64,000 nt of DNA from Leptospira barantonii (lineage in GTDB: Bacteria > Spirochaetota > Leptospiria > Leptospirales > Leptospiraceae): NCBI RefSeq assembly GCF_002811925.1, contig NZ_NPDS01000002.1:745001-809000 (forward strand). Reading direction: 5' to 3'. Both the position numbers and the translations under genes were made by a program. Under the pieces are notes generated by a model. It saw nothing but the letters and a program-made list of their open reading frames with translations, ran no database searches and was not told where the DNA came from. Below, one piece after another: positions 30,573-52,325 of this stretch; the first letter of the stretch is position 1, and each line of letters starts with the position of its first letter.

Positions 30573-30758
30573 TCAACGGGCGACGAGATAATACTCCGAG
30601 ATAAAAAGAAGTTGTTGTTCCGTAAGACGGTTGTCCGCGGCTTTCGAACTTCTTTTTACGATTTCATCGGAATCATTCGAACCCTTCCATGTGATCGGAA
30701 ACGCCGAAGAGGCGCTCGCCGAGTTTTTTGTTCTTTGTAAGAATTCTCTCAATCTCAT
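30573..30758 (-). CDS. small hypothetical protein, 61 residues
   Basis: The ATG frame at 30758 encodes a basic, Ser-rich protein ending in a well-formed helix (LTEQQLLFISEYYLVAR). GAGAAA lies near the start. It sits between two terminators on its strand: the porin terminator just upstream and the shared terminator just downstream. That is the layout of a separate small transcription unit. No family recognised, and a chance frame remains possible. A longer frame to 30851 runs through the porin terminator and is not favoured. Confidence 0.4.
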   Translation of the reverse strand: MRLREFLQRTKNSASASSAFPITWKGSNDSDEIVKRSSKAADNRLTEQQLLFISEYYLVAR

Positions 30759-30773
30759 GCTGATTTCTCTTTT

Positions 30774-30806
30774 AAAAAAAAGGCGCCCTTGGAAAAGAGC
30801 GCCCTT
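30774..30806 (-). terminator. intrinsic terminator of the porin-like gene
   Basis: On the minus strand, AAGGGCGC and GGCGCCTT pair with one bulge around an 11-base loop and are followed by eight Ts. Located 28 bases after the porin-like stop codon. Confidence 0.75.
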
Positions 30807-30834
30807 CGTTGATACAAAGTGTTCCCGCTTAGTC

Positions 30835-32490
<1,656 letters not shown>

Positions 32491-32683
32491 TCTCCTAAAT
32501 CTCCTATGCCCTTTTTATGCAAAATGCGTGCCATCGCTTAAATTTTGGAAATTAGCTAAAAAAACAGCATTTTGGCATTAGATCTTAGGGGTTAGGGTGC
32601 CTATAGAATAGGATCAAGGTGAATAACGGTGTTTTTTATTGGGACAGATGCCTAAAAATTAGGCGTAAAAACATTGCAAGTTA

Positions 32684-33979
32684 TCAAGGGAGAATGGAAA
32701 GAAGGGATTCTTTTTGGTTTTCTTCCGGGTTTTCGAGTACATGAGACAGAAGTTTTCCGAGTACGGTCCCGATTTCCTTGGGAGGTAGGTTCGGTCGGGC
32801 CTTGAGAATATCCTCTCCCCGAAGCGCCAATTCCGTCACCAGAAGGGCTTGTGGTTGTTCGAGGAGGCCGATGATTCTTTCAAAATTGAAAAAAGTCCGC
32901 AGATTAGGATCGTAAGTATATGCAAGATTTAGAATGTGTTCCACTACGGCTCTCAGATGTTCTCTTCCGGCGTGCAAACAGGAAGGGTGCAAAAGAATTC
33001 TTCTTACATCGGAATCTTTAAGTTCGTTTGCGTTCTTCCTGGAAAGCAAAGACGCGAGCATAGACGAAAAGAATAAAGAATCCTTTGTGTTCTGATTGGA
33101 ATAACGCAGATCCTTCATAAACTGTTTTGCGGAATTTACGTCTTCAAAATTTCCGAACAACCAAGCGTGTAAGAAACTGAGCCGCAGGCTTTGTGGAAAA
33201 ATCGGAAGTTCTCGAATCTTTTCCGCGACGTCTAAGTTTTCGTTCGGATATAGTTTTACGTTCGTGAACAATTCTAAGATGGAAAACTCACGAAACAAAC
33301 ACAATGCGGGGGCAGGGTTCGAAGTCTTTAAGGTTTTGTTCAACTCGTCGTGAACCCTTTCTTTGGAAACCTTTGCAGTTATGTTTCTGCATTGAAGAAT
33401 CGCCTTTGCTGTGTTCGACTCCAACGTAAATCCCAAACTGCTTACAAAACGAATCGCTCGGATCGGTCTGAGTCCGTCTTCGGTGAATCTTTCGATCGGA
33501 TTTCCGATCGTTCGAATGATCTTGTTTCGAATGTCTTCCAGACCGGAATGTTCATCGATGAGAACTTTCTTTTCCAGATCGAGAGCAAGAGCGTTCATCG
33601 TAAAGTCCCTGCGTTTTAGATCCTCGCTTAAGGAAACTCCGAACTCCACCGTTTCCGGTCTTCTTCCGTCTACATAATCCGCGTCCTTGCGAAACGTAGT
33701 GATTTCGTAGGCGCGATCTTGGATCAAAACTGTAACGGTTCCGTGTTTGATTCCGGTGGGAACGGTTCTTTTAAAAAGGGTAAGAATTTTTTCGGGCAAC
33801 AACGAAGTAGTAAGATCGAATTCATCGGGAACCTTGGAAAGCACGAGATCGCGCACGGATCCGCCGATCAGATAACATTCTCCGCCTTCGTCACGGATGG
33901 TTCTTGTGATAGCGATCATGTCCTCCCGAAAAACATCGGGAATTTTTTCGATCAGGGAAGAAGGATCGACATCAATCAT
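32684..33979 (-). CDS. cca: CCA tRNA nucleotidyltransferase
   Basis: A 431-residue class II nucleotidyltransferase that adds CCA to tRNA 3' ends. The head domain shows [11 protein letters not shown], the metal-binding pair in [20 protein letters not shown] and the primer-grip helices ([16 protein letters not shown]), followed by an all-helical body. The closely related poly(A) polymerase is the main alternative. Its need is evident here because none of the three tRNA genes in the window encodes CCA. The lipoprotein gene upstream overlaps it by 8 bases. Confidence 0.88.
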   Translation of the reverse strand: MIDVDPSSLIEKIPDVFREDMIAITRTIRDEGGECYLIGGSVRDLVLSKVPDEFDLTTSLLPEKILTLFKRTVPTGIKHGTVTVLIQDRAYEITTFRKDADYVDGRRPETVEFGVSLSEDLKRRDFTMNALALDLEKKVLIDEHSGLEDIRNKIIRTIGNPIERFTEDGLRPIRAIRFVSSLGFTLESNTAKAILQCRNITAKVSKERVHDELNKTLKTSNPAPALCLFREFSILELFTNVKLYPNENLDVAEKIRELPIFPQSLRLSFLHAWLFGNFEDVNSAKQFMKDLRYSNQNTKDSLFFSSMLASLLSRKNANELKDSDVRRILLHPSCLHAGREHLRAVVEHILNLAYTYDPNLRTFFNFERIIGLLEQPQALLVTELALRGEDILKARPNLPPKEIGTVLGKLLSHVLENPEENQKESLLSILP

Positions 33980-34340
33980 TTTGGATCATTTTTTTCCAAA
34001 GATTTCCGTATCGATTTTTGAGGGTTGGATTGTTTTCCAGAATCGTATCGATTTTCTTTTTCCATTCCGGGTCGACCGTGATCTGACTGAATGGAAGTTC
34101 CGTTTTTTCGGAAAGAATCTTATCGATCCCGGCCGAAGTTTTTTCAGTCGCCAAATCGCAGAGATCCTTGGAATCAGCCGCTTCCTTTTGAGAGGATTCG
34201 GAAAGACAGAGGAGCAACATCTCCTCGAATTTTTCTTCCTTTTGAAGGGAGATCAATTTGTCCTTGAGAGAACGTCCGCAGGAAGAAGTTGAGAATAAAA
34301 AAACAAAACTCAAAAAAGTAAGAAACAAAATTCTTCCCAA
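33972..34340 (-). CDS. small putative lipoprotein
   Basis: The frame contains a signal segment ([18 protein letters not shown]) with a lipobox-like TSSC, then about 100 residues of helical, Lys/Glu-rich sequence ([20 protein letters not shown]). The start is uncertain: a TTG at 34340 gives a normal signal peptide but has no clear ribosome site. The frame continues to an ATG at 34448, which would overlap the RNase H gene by 62 bases. Overlaps cca by 8 bases. Function unknown. Confidence 0.55.
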   Translation of the reverse strand: MGRILFLTFLSFVFLFSTSSCGRSLKDKLISLQKEEKFEEMLLLCLSESSQKEAADSKDLCDLATEKTSAGIDKILSEKTELPFSQITVDPEWKKKIDTILENNPTLKNRYGNLWKKMIQND

Positions 34341-34386
34341 AGAAAGAATGGAAACGAAGGGGGGTTCGTTTTGAATCCGCAGATTC

Positions 34387-34827
<441 letters not shown>

Positions 34828-35150
34828 ACGATCACGTATAACAAAAGCAGACCACCCTTTACGATTCCGCTTAAAAAGGTGAGAATGAATTCCAAGGTCC
34901 AATTCGTGAAGGAATAAAATGCTTCCGGTTGAACGAGAGTGAACACGAAAGAAACGAGTCCGAGACCGAGCAAGGTAAACTGCAGAATCGCATTTCCGAT
35001 TAAAAAAGAAAGAAGACTGACTACCGTAAACAATAGGGCTAAGCGGAGACCGCGTTTTTTGACTTCGAAGTTCATAAAGAGGCTGTGCATCTGAAAGTTT
35101 TTTGATCCTGGCACGTGATTTGTATTTAAAGCCATACTGAAAACAACCGC

Positions 35151-35187
<37 letters not shown>

Positions 35188-35213
35188 TCGATACGATCTG
35201 TCATGCTTCCTAG

Positions 35214-35981
<768 letters not shown>

Positions 35982-36031
35982 GAATCTCCCCTAAATCATA
36001 CTTGTCAGTTCCGTTTATTCCCGTAGAACGG

Positions 36032-36766
36032 ATGAATATGGCAAAAAAAATCATCGTCGTAGGTGCATCTAGCGGTATCGGAAAAGAATTATCGGTTCTT
36101 CTTTTGGAACAAGGACATACGGTCACTCTGGTAGCCCGCCGTGACAAGGAATTGAAAACGATCGCGGCTCCTTTTAAATCAAACGCATTCATCATCAAAC
36201 ACGACGTCACCAATTTCGACCAAGCGGACTCGACGTTTCAAAAAGCGGTGAAGTCCATGAAAGGTCTCGACGAGATTTATTTCGCATCGGGAATTATGTA
36301 CGATATCAAACCGGAAGAATTCGACACCGAAAAGGATATCGAGATGTTGAACACGAATCTTTTAGGTTGTGTCGCTTGGTTGAATCCTGCGGCAAGTCTT
36401 TTTCAGAAACAAAAAAGCGGTAAGATCATCGGGATCTCTTCGATCGCGGGCGATCGTGGTAGAAGAGGGAATCCAGTTTACAATACTTCCAAGGCTGGAA
36501 TGAACACGTATCTCGAAGCTCTGAGAAATCGTCTGAGCGTTTTGGGAGTTCAAGTTCTCACTGTAAAACCAGGTTTTATCGATACGGCGATGACACAGGG
36601 AATGAAAGGTCTTTTCTGGTTGATCACCGCTAAGGAAGCGGCGACCACCATTCTCAAAGCCGCGGATGCGGGTAAGGAAAATATTTACGTTCCGGCTCGT
36701 TGGGGACTCGTGGGTTTGATCATCCGTTCGATTCCTTCTTTTATCTTTAAACGTCTTTCTATCTAA
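36032..36766 (+). CDS. short-chain dehydrogenase, DprE2-like by context
   Basis: About 244 residues, NAD(P)-dependent Rossmann enzyme. Cofactor loop [12 protein letters not shown], catalytic Ser in [12 protein letters not shown] and the Tyr-Lys pair in VYNTSKAGM. The C-terminus carries a hydrophobic segment ([18 protein letters not shown]) that may bind the membrane. Immediately followed by a DprE1-like FAD oxidase. In actinobacteria the pair DprE1/DprE2 epimerises polyprenyl-phosphoryl ribose to arabinose, and this gene is a reasonable DprE2 counterpart. Specific substrate is inferred from the neighbour only. Two starts, 36032 and 36038, are equally possible. Confidence 0.8.
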   Translation: MNMAKKIIVVGASSGIGKELSVLLLEQGHTVTLVARRDKELKTIAAPFKSNAFIIKHDVTNFDQADSTFQKAVKSMKGLDEIYFASGIMYDIKPEEFDTEKDIEMLNTNLLGCVAWLNPAASLFQKQKSGKIIGISSIAGDRGRRGNPVYNTSKAGMNTYLEALRNRLSVLGVQVLTVKPGFIDTAMTQGMKGLFWLITAKEAATTILKAADAGKENIYVPARWGLVGLIIRSIPSFIFKRLSI

Positions 36767-36791
36767 ACCTGAATTACGAAAGGGTAATATT

Positions 36792-38288
<1,497 letters not shown>

Positions 38289-38291
38289 TCT

Positions 38292-39821
<1,530 letters not shown>

Positions 39822-39838
39822 TCCCGGAATCTTAAATT

Positions 39839-40972
39839 ATGAAAAAAAGAAATATCACCTATGTAATCCCGTGTTTGAACGAGGAAAAAACTCTTCCTCT
39901 TGTTTTGGAAAAACTCGTTAAGCTCAAGAAAGAATTAAAACAATACAACGTTGAAATTCTGGTTTCGGACAACGGAAGCGAGGATAAGTCCGTATCGATC
40001 GCAAAAAAATACGGAGCGAAGGTCGTTCACTGTAAGGAAAGAGGGTACGGAGCCGCATTGAATTTCGGAATTACGAACGCGAGCGGGGAAGTTGTCCTTT
40101 TCGCGGACGCGGATGACACTTACGACTTTCTCGAATCTCCCGCTCTCCTTGCGGAAATTGAGAAAGGCGCTGAGTTTGTGATCGGTTCCCGTTTGGACGG
40201 AAAAATTCACAAGGGTGCGATGCCGTTTTTGCACCGTTATCTTGGAACTCCGGTCATCAACTGGATTATCAATCTATTATATTCAAAAAAAGGAAATCGC
40301 GTTAAGGACGCAAATTCCGGCTTTCGTTGTTTTTTGAAAAAGAAATATCTGGAATGGGAAATCGAAAGCACCGGAATGGAGTTCGCATCCGAAATGCTCG
40401 TAAAAGCGCTTCGAAGCGGTGTGAAACTTTCTCACGTTCCGATCAGTTTGCATCCAGACGTTGCGGGAAGAGTTCCTCATTTAAGAACTTGGAGAGACGG
40501 GATGAGACATCTTTTGCAGATTATGATCCATTCTCAACAGCTCTTTTATTATACGGGCTTTGCACTTTTCTTTTTCGGTTGGGCGGTTACAATCCTCGGA
40601 TACTTTACCGGAATCGTTGCGATCGGTCCGTTTCATATATTCGGAATTCATTCTTTAACCGTTTCCTTGCTTGTTGCCACCTTGGGACAAACCGTTTGGG
40701 CGATCGGGCTTTTTCTTGCGGCTCGTAAGATTCCGGAGATGAGACTTTATTCTAAGTTGAATTTGTTGTCCGAGGATCTTCTCTTTTGGTATTCCGCGAG
40801 AATGATTTTTTTCGTCTTTTTGCTTTTCGCGTTTATCGTTTTCCGTTGGTGGAGAAATTCCTTTCAAGTTCTGGATCTGGAAAAGGAAATTTTGATGATT
40901 AGTTTTTTAAGCGTTCAGATTTTAAATCTGATCGGGCAGACGATCACGGCACATTTGTTAAAGCGAACGTAG
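39839..40972 (+). CDS. GT2 glycosyltransferase, polyprenyl-phosphate sugar synthase-like
   Basis: A 377-residue protein. N-terminal GT-A domain: [30 protein letters not shown], the DxD motif in [10 protein letters not shown] and [12 protein letters not shown]. The C-terminus has four hydrophobic segments ([20 protein letters not shown] and others). This matches dolichol-phosphate mannose/glucose synthase relatives, which load a sugar onto polyprenyl phosphate at the cytosolic face. It probably feeds the GT-C enzyme encoded upstream. The sugar is unknown. Confidence 0.85.
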   Translation: MKKRNITYVIPCLNEEKTLPLVLEKLVKLKKELKQYNVEILVSDNGSEDKSVSIAKKYGAKVVHCKERGYGAALNFGITNASGEVVLFADADDTYDFLESPALLAEIEKGAEFVIGSRLDGKIHKGAMPFLHRYLGTPVINWIINLLYSKKGNRVKDANSGFRCFLKKKYLEWEIESTGMEFASEMLVKALRSGVKLSHVPISLHPDVAGRVPHLRTWRDGMRHLLQIMIHSQQLFYYTGFALFFFGWAVTILGYFTGIVAIGPFHIFGIHSLTVSLLVATLGQTVWAIGLFLAARKIPEMRLYSKLNLLSEDLLFWYSARMIFFVFLLFAFIVFRWWRNSFQVLDLEKEILMISFLSVQILNLIGQTITAHLLKRT

Positions 40973-41018
40973 TTTGGAAAAAGGGAGGAATTTGATACTG
41001 TCCCTACAAGCTGAGTCG

Positions 41019-41060
41019 TAATTTTTGCGGCCCCACCCTAACTTTGGGTGGGGGGCGAGG
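41019..41060. repeat. GC-rich palindromic intergenic repeat, copy 1
   Basis: ATTTTTGCGG is followed by CCCCACCC (41031-41038), a 7-base loop and GGGTGGGG (41046-41053). A related block with the same TTTTTGCG lead and CCCCACCC/GGGTGG arms occurs at 61380-61425. Located between convergent genes. No T-run follows on either strand, so it is not a standard terminator. Confidence 0.65.
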
Positions 41061-41190
41061 TGGTGGGAAGTTCGGACAAGTCCCTCACTACCACAAAATC
41101 CTCTTCTTCACAACGAAAAAATCACCGTCCTGTCGGAACACTTCCGAAATTATGGCTCAATCCATCCGGTTTATTGAATATTCCGAGCCC

Positions 41191-42819
<1,629 letters not shown>

Positions 42820-42824
42820 TTTGT

Positions 42825-44819
42825 TTATTCCGTAAATATAATATGAAACGGATCGGTCTTTTTACCTTCATCCAGAGAATGACTGATATCGGAGGTCGGA
42901 TCTTTTTTTCTCTGAACTTCCGCTTTTTCTTTCCAACAAACGGAGGAATACGGATTTTTTTGGACACAACGATCCAACAAGGATTCTCCCAAAGTTCTTT
43001 GGTTTGTGTCCTTCCGAAGGATTAAGGAAGCAAGAACCAAACTTTCTTCGGAACGAATCCAGATCTGATTCTTTACGATTTCTTCCGTCGGATAGGAGAA
43101 TCGGTTTTTTTTACCCGAAGCGGTTTTTTCTTTGTAAATCGAGAAGTTATCCGATTCGATTTCGTTCTGAACGGAGACCAAGATCAGGTTTCTCAATCTT
43201 TGATCCCAGGTAAGTTGAAAACATAAAAAGGCGATCGATATAAGCGCAATCACATAATCGATTTTGAATATGATCCCGCTTGGTTTAAAAGTTCCGAGCT
43301 TCGGACTCAAACGAATTCGGATCAAAGAGATACAAAGCACCGCTGGAATGAAAAAATGCTGCTCTCCCAGATTGAAATCAAAGAATTCATGAACGGAAAC
43401 GAAGACTAAAATTCCGCTTAGAAAAATTCCTAAATTGAAAACTTCCGAACTTTTGGAGGCTAACATACGATAGGCGAGAATCGCTAAATAACAGGCGATC
43501 CAGAGAAACACGACGGATCCTAAAATTCCAAGACTCGTAAAGGTTTCCACATAGAGATTGTGCGCTTGCGGATACGATCGGAAAGAATGTAGAAACCGAT
43601 AAAAATCATCATATCCCTTTCTTCCCGAATGAGTTCCCGGAAAATGAGCCAAAAGAGAATCTGCGTCCAATCCGATTCCAAAGATCGGAGAGTCCTGCAA
43701 AACGGATTGGAAATGAAAATTCCAAAGAGAGAAACGAATCCATAACGTTTCCGGGCTGAAATAACGGGTAGAGATTTCCTTTGGCACAAGAAAAACTGTG
43801 CCGATCAAAATCAAAAATATCACAACGGAAACTGAAATCAAAATTCTATAGAAATTTTGATTCTTACTCCAGCGAAATAGGAACAAACAAAAAGACGCAA
43901 GGGCAAAAGCCAATAAACTCGCTCGTGATTGGTTGAAAAATGCGAGATAGATTGCGATCAATCCGCCCGGAACCAAAATCCAAGAAAACCTGCGATATTG
44001 ATATGCGGTATAAAAAACGATCAAAGCTGAAAAGCTTGAGATAACTGCGATCGCAGAAACGGGAAACCCTGCGTATGTCAAAAAGAGAGGAGGTCTTAAG
44101 AGATCAAAAGGCCAAATCGTATGAAGCGCGGAAATCAAATTGATCGAGTTTAAGAGCAGATTTATGGAAAGAATCAGCAATAATCCTTTCTTGAGGAACC
44201 GACTCGGGTAGGACGATAACAGAAAGAAAATCAAAATTCCCGAAAGAATCAGACAAAGTTGCAAAAGGGAGGATTGGGATTTGTAAGAAAGCAGGGAAGA
44301 AATCAAAACAAGAAAAAAGAAAACCGAAACGATCGCGTGTAATCTTTGAAAGCGGATTCTTTTCGGTGCAAGATAGAAGAACGATGCGATCACAAAAAGC
44401 AAAAGTGGAACCGACTTGATGCTTGAGAAAAGCGGAGGAGAACAAGAAAACGCAACTGTGTGAACGAATAAAAAAATCGGATGAACGTTTTTAAAAAACA
44501 GATAGATCGTAATACAAAGAGCGGCCACATAAAGAAGTTTTAAGTTCAGCTTTTGAGGGAAATATACAAGGGGAGCTCGATTGATTCCGTTGATCGTGGA
44601 TAGTCCGATTAACAACAGACATGCTAAAAAGAAAAGAGGATGAATCTCCGACTTCTTTTTTTTATATGCGATTCCTACACAAACGGCCCAGACAAAAAAA
44701 CCGAATACGACTGAATCTCTGGATAAGGCGGGGTTGGAAGGATCAAAAAAGAATAATAGAGCAAGGGCAAAAACGACAATCAGAAGCGGAATGCTTTTAA
44801 AATTGAGATACTGACTCAT
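42825..44819 (-). CDS. O-antigen ligase/polymerase family protein
   Basis: A 664-residue membrane protein with about twelve helices and a large periplasmic loop. That loop carries the family hallmark [20 protein letters not shown]; an upstream block reads [20 protein letters not shown]. WaaL-type enzymes join O-polysaccharide to lipid A-core; Wzy polymerases and protein O-oligosaccharyltransferases look alike, so the exact reaction is open. A soluble C-terminal tail (about residues 540-664) contains a TPR-like stretch ([20 protein letters not shown]). In an operon-like run with two other glycan membrane proteins. Confidence 0.82.
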   Translation of the reverse strand: MSQYLNFKSIPLLIVVFALALLFFFDPSNPALSRDSVVFGFFVWAVCVGIAYKKKKSEIHPLFFLACLLLIGLSTINGINRAPLVYFPQKLNLKLLYVAALCITIYLFFKNVHPIFLFVHTVAFSCSPPLFSSIKSVPLLLFVIASFFYLAPKRIRFQRLHAIVSVFFFLVLISSLLSYKSQSSLLQLCLILSGILIFFLLSSYPSRFLKKGLLLILSINLLLNSINLISALHTIWPFDLLRPPLFLTYAGFPVSAIAVISSFSALIVFYTAYQYRRFSWILVPGGLIAIYLAFFNQSRASLLAFALASFCLFLFRWSKNQNFYRILISVSVVIFLILIGTVFLVPKEISTRYFSPETLWIRFSLWNFHFQSVLQDSPIFGIGLDADSLLAHFPGTHSGRKGYDDFYRFLHSFRSYPQAHNLYVETFTSLGILGSVVFLWIACYLAILAYRMLASKSSEVFNLGIFLSGILVFVSVHEFFDFNLGEQHFFIPAVLCISLIRIRLSPKLGTFKPSGIIFKIDYVIALISIAFLCFQLTWDQRLRNLILVSVQNEIESDNFSIYKEKTASGKKNRFSYPTEEIVKNQIWIRSEESLVLASLILRKDTNQRTLGESLLDRCVQKNPYSSVCWKEKAEVQRKKDPTSDISHSLDEGKKTDPFHIIFTE

Positions 44820-44930
44820 CTAAGTTTTGGTTCGATCTCTCTGAACAGGAATATTTGCAGAGTATCTTCGCTCCCCGATTTTAGCAATCAAGATTCTCCC
44901 GACAGGAAAAAGGTTCCGTCTTCCGAAAAA

Positions 44931-46682
44931 TCACAGGTTTTTTCGATACCAATTTTCTCGAATTCTATCTTCCCCGGTTCGGAAATAATAGGACTCGAAT
45001 TCGGAAAATTTTTCTTTCCGCGTTGGCGTATTTAGATTTTTGTATTCGTATTTATAAGAGTCCAAATAGGATTCGAAATTCACCGCATGAAACGAGGAGA
45101 TCTTAAGTAACTCCTTCATCACGGAGGGAGAATAGGTTAAGATTCTCCAAGGCGTCGAAAAATCTCCGGTCAAAAATTCATCGTATTCTTTTTTGATCGG
45201 AAGTCCGTCCGAGTAAAGAAGCAGATGTACGTTTCTATCTTTTAGATATTGAAAAGGAGTCGGTTTGCCGTGGCCGACTCTCCCTCGTTCCTGGGACTGA
45301 CTTCTGGCGATCACCGGATCTGTCAGACCCGCTTCGGTTTCGATCGCCAAAACCGGATTTAGATAATAGATCAAAATACATTCCGAACCTACAAACGCGA
45401 CCCGGACCTTCGAAGATTCAAAGTGCTTTCTCCAAGGTAGAATTCGATTCCTAACCCTTTCCGTACTTTCTCTTTTATAAATTTGATTTTCGTCCGCGAT
45501 TTCGTGTACAACGGGAATGGGTGTCCCCTTGTAAATATCCCAGCGCAATAGGATCAGAATCGGGATTCCGTAAAGAAACACGTTTGCGATTCTTTTCCAC
45601 TGAGGATATTTTTTTTGAAAGGTAAGAATCTCACGTTCCGTCCAGACGAATAGCAGAGGAAGAATGGGGAGATAAAAACGGGAAAACATAAAGTCCCCGC
45701 CGATCCAAGTATAATACCCGGCGTATAAAATGGGGAATAAAACGAGAAGAATCCAGTCGGCCCTTTGGGTTTCATTCTTCCCTTGGAAAAAACCTTTTTG
45801 AATCGTTTTATAAAAGCTCCAAAGAACAAATCCGCCAAAAGGAATCAACGCGTAATACATTTTCAAGAAGGATGTTAAGTAAAGAAGGCCCTGGGAAAGA
45901 TAAACACTTCCTCCGGATTTCGCGTAAAAAGTATTCGGTAGTAGGTTTCCATAATATTCCAATTTCCAAATATAGAAAAGCGCGGGGGAAGAATATTCTA
46001 CAACGAGAATTCCAAAGGACGGGTTGAGGATGGCCGAACGAAACGATTGAAGTCGAATCGTTTGAAAAAAAGAAGCCGCGATGTAAAGACCTACCAACGC
46101 ATGAAAGAGGGCTCCATCGGGACGGTTCAAACAACTCAAGCAAGAAAGAAATACGCCAGGTATTAATTTATAATAAGTTATTTCCTTTGTTTGTAATAAA
46201 TGATAAGAAGCGGCTAAGAATAAAAATCCGTGTAAGGAGGTTTCCAGACCTCCCGTTGCAAAAACTCGGTTGTGATGCAGTAATACGAAACAGGAAAGCG
46301 CGAACGGAAACGAAAATTCTTCCCTGGAAAACTTTCTCCAAAATAAAAAAAGATAAATGCAGATTCCTAAAAAGGAAAGAATACCGAAAAAGTAAGTGGC
46401 ATCTACCGGATCAATCTTCTCCGTTAGATGAAACGGAATCATAAGAACCGTCCAAAGAAAATTCGTATAACCTTCAACGAATTCTCCTTCGTTAAAAACC
46501 AAACCCTTTCCTTCGGCAAAATTCTTCGCATAACGCAGACTAATGAACGCGTCATCCGAAATCCAACGCATTTGATAAGAGGAAACGACGCCGAATAAAA
46601 TCAGCAGAATGCTAAAAGTGAAATACAAAATGTGTTTCAAATTCGCATTCCTTTTTTCGTAAGTAATATGACTAAGACTCAT
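44931..46682 (-). CDS. AftB-like GT-C membrane glycosyltransferase
   Basis: A 583-residue membrane protein. The N-terminal loop reads [20 protein letters not shown], then [19 protein letters not shown]. Later blocks are [27 protein letters not shown] and [20 protein letters not shown]. This order of motifs matches mycobacterial AftB, a terminal arabinofuranosyltransferase that uses polyprenyl-phosphoryl arabinose, from memory and without alignment. Many bacteria have relatives of unknown sugar specificity. The 170-residue C-terminus is soluble. Divergent from the EAL gene, 63 bases apart. Together with the DprE1/DprE2-like genes it hints at pentose chemistry. Confidence 0.72.
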   Translation of the reverse strand: MSLSHITYEKRNANLKHILYFTFSILLILFGVVSSYQMRWISDDAFISLRYAKNFAEGKGLVFNEGEFVEGYTNFLWTVLMIPFHLTEKIDPVDATYFFGILSFLGICIYLFLFWRKFSREEFSFPFALSCFVLLHHNRVFATGGLETSLHGFLFLAASYHLLQTKEITYYKLIPGVFLSCLSCLNRPDGALFHALVGLYIAASFFQTIRLQSFRSAILNPSFGILVVEYSSPALFYIWKLEYYGNLLPNTFYAKSGGSVYLSQGLLYLTSFLKMYYALIPFGGFVLWSFYKTIQKGFFQGKNETQRADWILLVLFPILYAGYYTWIGGDFMFSRFYLPILPLLFVWTEREILTFQKKYPQWKRIANVFLYGIPILILLRWDIYKGTPIPVVHEIADENQIYKRESTERVRNRILPWRKHFESSKVRVAFVGSECILIYYLNPVLAIETEAGLTDPVIARSQSQERGRVGHGKPTPFQYLKDRNVHLLLYSDGLPIKKEYDEFLTGDFSTPWRILTYSPSVMKELLKISSFHAVNFESYLDSYKYEYKNLNTPTRKEKFSEFESYYFRTGEDRIRENWYRKNL

Positions 46683-46745
46683 TGTTTTTTTGCGGTTAGC
46701 GGAATTTCCTTGTAGGATTGAGACAGTCCAAAAACGTGTAACTGA

Positions 46746-48029
46746 ATGATTAAGCCTTCCGGCACGTTTCCGAAAACGAAATTAGAATGGGATTTATGGT
46801 TCCAGGCTGGAGAGATCATTCCTTTTTTTCAACCGATCCTTTCCGTGGAAAGAGATTCTATTTTCGGTTATGAAACCCTGGGAAGGTTCAGGGATCAATC
46901 CGGAAATATTCATTCTCTTGGTCCTTTCTTTTTGGATGCGGAAGCGGGTGTCATCGATCCGAACGAAAGAAAAGAGATCTACAATCTCAAAAGAGAAGTG
47001 GATCGCGACCTTCGTAAGAAGGCGATTCTTCATCTTTTAAAAAATCAGGATCGTTTTCCGGACGCAAAATTATTCTTAAATATTTCTCCAGCGTATATGA
47101 GAGATCATATCGAAGATGAGGAGGTAGATCCTTATACGATTCGACTCGTTCAAGAGTTGGGTCTGGATCCTTCCAAGATCGTGATCGAAATCGTGGAGGA
47201 ACATTTCGACGGAAGTATAGAAAGTTTAAGACCTCTGATTTCCAGATACAAACGGGAAGGTTTTCTGGTCGCGATCGACGATCTTGGTTCCCGTTCTTCG
47301 AACTTGGATCGTATCGGAATCTTTCATCCGGATATTTTAAAAGTGGATTTGCAGATGCTTCGGCATTCGGTCACTTCCAGAAACTTTCAGGAAATTCTTT
47401 TTACGATCTCGAGACTTTCGGAATCCTTAGGTTGTTCTCTTTTGTTTGAAGGAATCGAAAACGAAACCGAACTCTTTCAATCTTTGACGTACAGCGCGCG
47501 GTTTTTACAGGGATTCTATTTCGCGGAAGCGCTTCCGGATATGATCGGTCAGGAAGAATTGAAACTCAGGTTCTCCGAGTTACACGAACTTTTCTTTCAT
47601 CATAAACGTTTTCAACTGATGAGGCAGATCAAACACGAAAAAGAATCGGAGGAGAAGCTGGATCTTTCGGGAATTCTCGTAAACAACGAAGGCGAGTTTT
47701 GTTCGATTCAAATCCAGAATCCGAGCGTTCTAAGCGACTTTGTGTTTCGAATTTACGTTACGAACCTTACGGGAAGTCAACTTTCTCCGAATTATATGAG
47801 GATCGGAGAGGTTTCAATGGACGTGGATTCTTCCTTTATCGGAAGGAACTGGAGTTGGAGACCGTATTTCCTCGAACAATTCTACAAATCCATGAAGGAT
47901 ACTCGTTCGGAATGGATCATCAGCAATCCTTACTACGATATCAGCTACGAGATTCTTTTGGTGACTTACAGCAAACGTCTTCCCGACGGAAACGTCCTTT
48001 TTGTGGACGTGCAAGTTCCTGAATATTGA
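46746..48029 (+). CDS. EAL-domain cyclic-di-GMP phosphodiesterase
   Basis: A 427-residue cytosolic protein. The EAL domain spans about residues 20-270 and appears catalytically complete although the signature reads ETLGR: Glu43, Asn in LFLNIS, Glu in VIEIVEE, Asp pair in [10 protein letters not shown], Lys in LKVDLQML, Glu in LFEGIENE and Gln in [10 protein letters not shown]. The C-terminal 150 residues are PAS-like (about 285-427), as in YkuI-type proteins. Predicted to hydrolyse c-di-GMP. A convergent gene encodes a PilZ-like protein, a possible effector of the same signal. Confidence 0.88.
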   Translation: MIKPSGTFPKTKLEWDLWFQAGEIIPFFQPILSVERDSIFGYETLGRFRDQSGNIHSLGPFFLDAEAGVIDPNERKEIYNLKREVDRDLRKKAILHLLKNQDRFPDAKLFLNISPAYMRDHIEDEEVDPYTIRLVQELGLDPSKIVIEIVEEHFDGSIESLRPLISRYKREGFLVAIDDLGSRSSNLDRIGIFHPDILKVDLQMLRHSVTSRNFQEILFTISRLSESLGCSLLFEGIENETELFQSLTYSARFLQGFYFAEALPDMIGQEELKLRFSELHELFFHHKRFQLMRQIKHEKESEEKLDLSGILVNNEGEFCSIQIQNPSVLSDFVFRIYVTNLTGSQLSPNYMRIGEVSMDVDSSFIGRNWSWRPYFLEQFYKSMKDTRSEWIISNPYYDISYEILLVTYSKRLPDGNVLFVDVQVPEY

Positions 48030-48039
48030 AGAATTTGAA

Positions 48040-49216
<1,177 letters not shown>

Positions 49217-49280
49217 GAAGGAGGGGAAATTCTCTTGATCTCAGCTCTCTGTTTACCTTTTATGTACTAGGTAAGGAATA

Positions 49281-50810
<1,530 letters not shown>

Positions 50811-50812
50811 AT

Positions 50813-51595
50813 TTGATTCGGATTCTTGCGCTTACGGTCGGTTTTTTGGCTCTCACCATTCTGAGCCGAGAAACAAACCCGCAAGGATCCGCGATCCGAG
50901 TCGCCCAAGAATTGGTGGCAAGGCTCGATCAGGCTCTTATAAAATCCAACCAAGGATTGATCAAAGGAAATTTGATTCTCATCCGAAGAACCGGAGAAAC
51001 TTGGAGTTGGGATGTGAGCATCTTTCGAAAGGAAGAAGATACTCTTTATCTATTTGAAAGCCGTGGCCGCGGACTCGAATATAAGATTTTGATCAAGGAC
51101 GAGGGAGAACAGATCTATGCGTTCAACGTCCTTTCCAAAAAGATTTTTCGAAAGGTGGACGAGGAGAAATACGAATCCCATCTTGCGACCGGTTTTAGTT
51201 TTATAGATTTATCCGGAGTATCGTATCAGGCGAACTACAACCCGATCGTACAAAGCGATCTGAAAACCGCCGATCATTCCTTCAAACGGGTTTCACTCAA
51301 ACCCATCATTCCTTATTTTTATTCCAAGCTGATTCTACTTTTGGATCTGGATTCTTTAAAACCGACCCGATTGGATTTTCACGACCGAGACGGGGTTTTG
51401 TTCAAAACGATGAACATCAAATACGGACCCGTAAAGGTAAAACAAAATCAGAAGATCACAAAAGAAGAACACGCAAACCGTCTTGAAATGTTGGATCTGA
51501 ACACGGGTTCTATCAGTGTATTAGAATATACTGAAATAGACAAGGAAGTAAAACCGGATCCTTCCTTGTTTGATCTCGCAAACCTCAATCGATAA
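50813..51595 (+). CDS. LolA/LppX-like outer membrane lipoprotein-sorting protein
   Basis: A 260-residue exported protein. A short hydrophobic leader ([14 protein letters not shown]) is followed by a half-barrel of the LolA superfamily ([40 protein letters not shown]), ending with the family's [18 protein letters not shown]. It probably carries lipids or lipoproteins across the periplasm, as do the YP_ and MucB-like 'outer membrane lipoprotein-sorting' proteins. TTG start, 3 bases after the guaB stop, so probably co-translated. Specific cargo unknown. Confidence 0.72.
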   Translation: MIRILALTVGFLALTILSRETNPQGSAIRVAQELVARLDQALIKSNQGLIKGNLILIRRTGETWSWDVSIFRKEEDTLYLFESRGRGLEYKILIKDEGEQIYAFNVLSKKIFRKVDEEKYESHLATGFSFIDLSGVSYQANYNPIVQSDLKTADHSFKRVSLKPIIPYFYSKLILLLDLDSLKPTRLDFHDRDGVLFKTMNIKYGPVKVKQNQKITKEEHANRLEMLDLNTGSISVLEYTEIDKEVKPDPSLFDLANLNR

Positions 51596-51608
51596 AAGGA
51601 TTCACACC

Positions 51609-52325
51609 TTGGAAGAATCGATTCTTTTTAGAAGGGAATGGAATTCGGAGAGTCCATTCTCCCTCAACAAGGAGGAAGTTTCCCATCTCAAAGCCCTTAG
51701 AATTTTTACGGAAGATAAGATCCTGCGCGTATTCAACGGGATCGGATCGGAATGGGTTTACCACGTAAAAGCGAGCGCCTTACAAGGAACTCTGGAAGAA
51801 ACGAAAAGTCATCCGAAACCGTCTTCCATTTCCGGAATTGCCACCGCGATTCCGAAAGGAAATCGACTCGAATGGCTTTTGCAAAAGGGAACCGAACTCG
51901 GGCTCACACATTTCTATTTTTTAAACTTCGAACAATCCGATCGAAAGGATTTCAATATCACAAGGGTTCAAAAGATCGTGGAAGAAGCGGCGATTCAGTC
52001 CAAAAGAATTTTTCTTCCCGAGGTCTACGCTCCGGTTACGCTAAAGGAATTCTTAGATTCTCGGGAGAATGAAATCTCGGAAACGCAACCAAAAGAAACA
52101 AAACCGTTCATCTATCAATTCGATCCGAAAGGAGAATCGAATCTTCAACCTGAATTTTTTCGGAATGCAATTTGGATCATCGGACCCGAAGGAGGATTTC
52201 GGGAAAAAGAGATGAATCTATTGAAGGAAAAGAAAGTTCTCGGAGTAAAGGCGGGTGATTCTATCTTAAAAATCGAGACCGCCGGAATCTTTGCGGCCTC
52301 GATGTTTCGTTTCTTTACTTGTTGA
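51609..52325 (+). CDS. rsmE: 16S rRNA (uracil(1498)-N(3))-methyltransferase
   Basis: A 238-residue SPOUT-class methyltransferase. PUA-like N-terminus, then [20 protein letters not shown] and the knot motif [17 protein letters not shown] with [19 protein letters not shown], the SAM-binding trefoil. Methylates U1498 of 16S rRNA in the assembled 30S subunit. The TTG at 51609 is chosen because AAAGGA lies 8 bases upstream; an earlier frame to 51570 overlaps the LolA-like gene. Converges with the small lipoprotein gene, overlapping it by 11 bases. Confidence 0.88.
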   Translation: MEESILFRREWNSESPFSLNKEEVSHLKALRIFTEDKILRVFNGIGSEWVYHVKASALQGTLEETKSHPKPSSISGIATAIPKGNRLEWLLQKGTELGLTHFYFLNFEQSDRKDFNITRVQKIVEEAAIQSKRIFLPEVYAPVTLKEFLDSRENEISETQPKETKPFIYQFDPKGESNLQPEFFRNAIWIIGPEGGFREKEMNLLKEKKVLGVKAGDSILKIETAGIFAASMFRFFTC

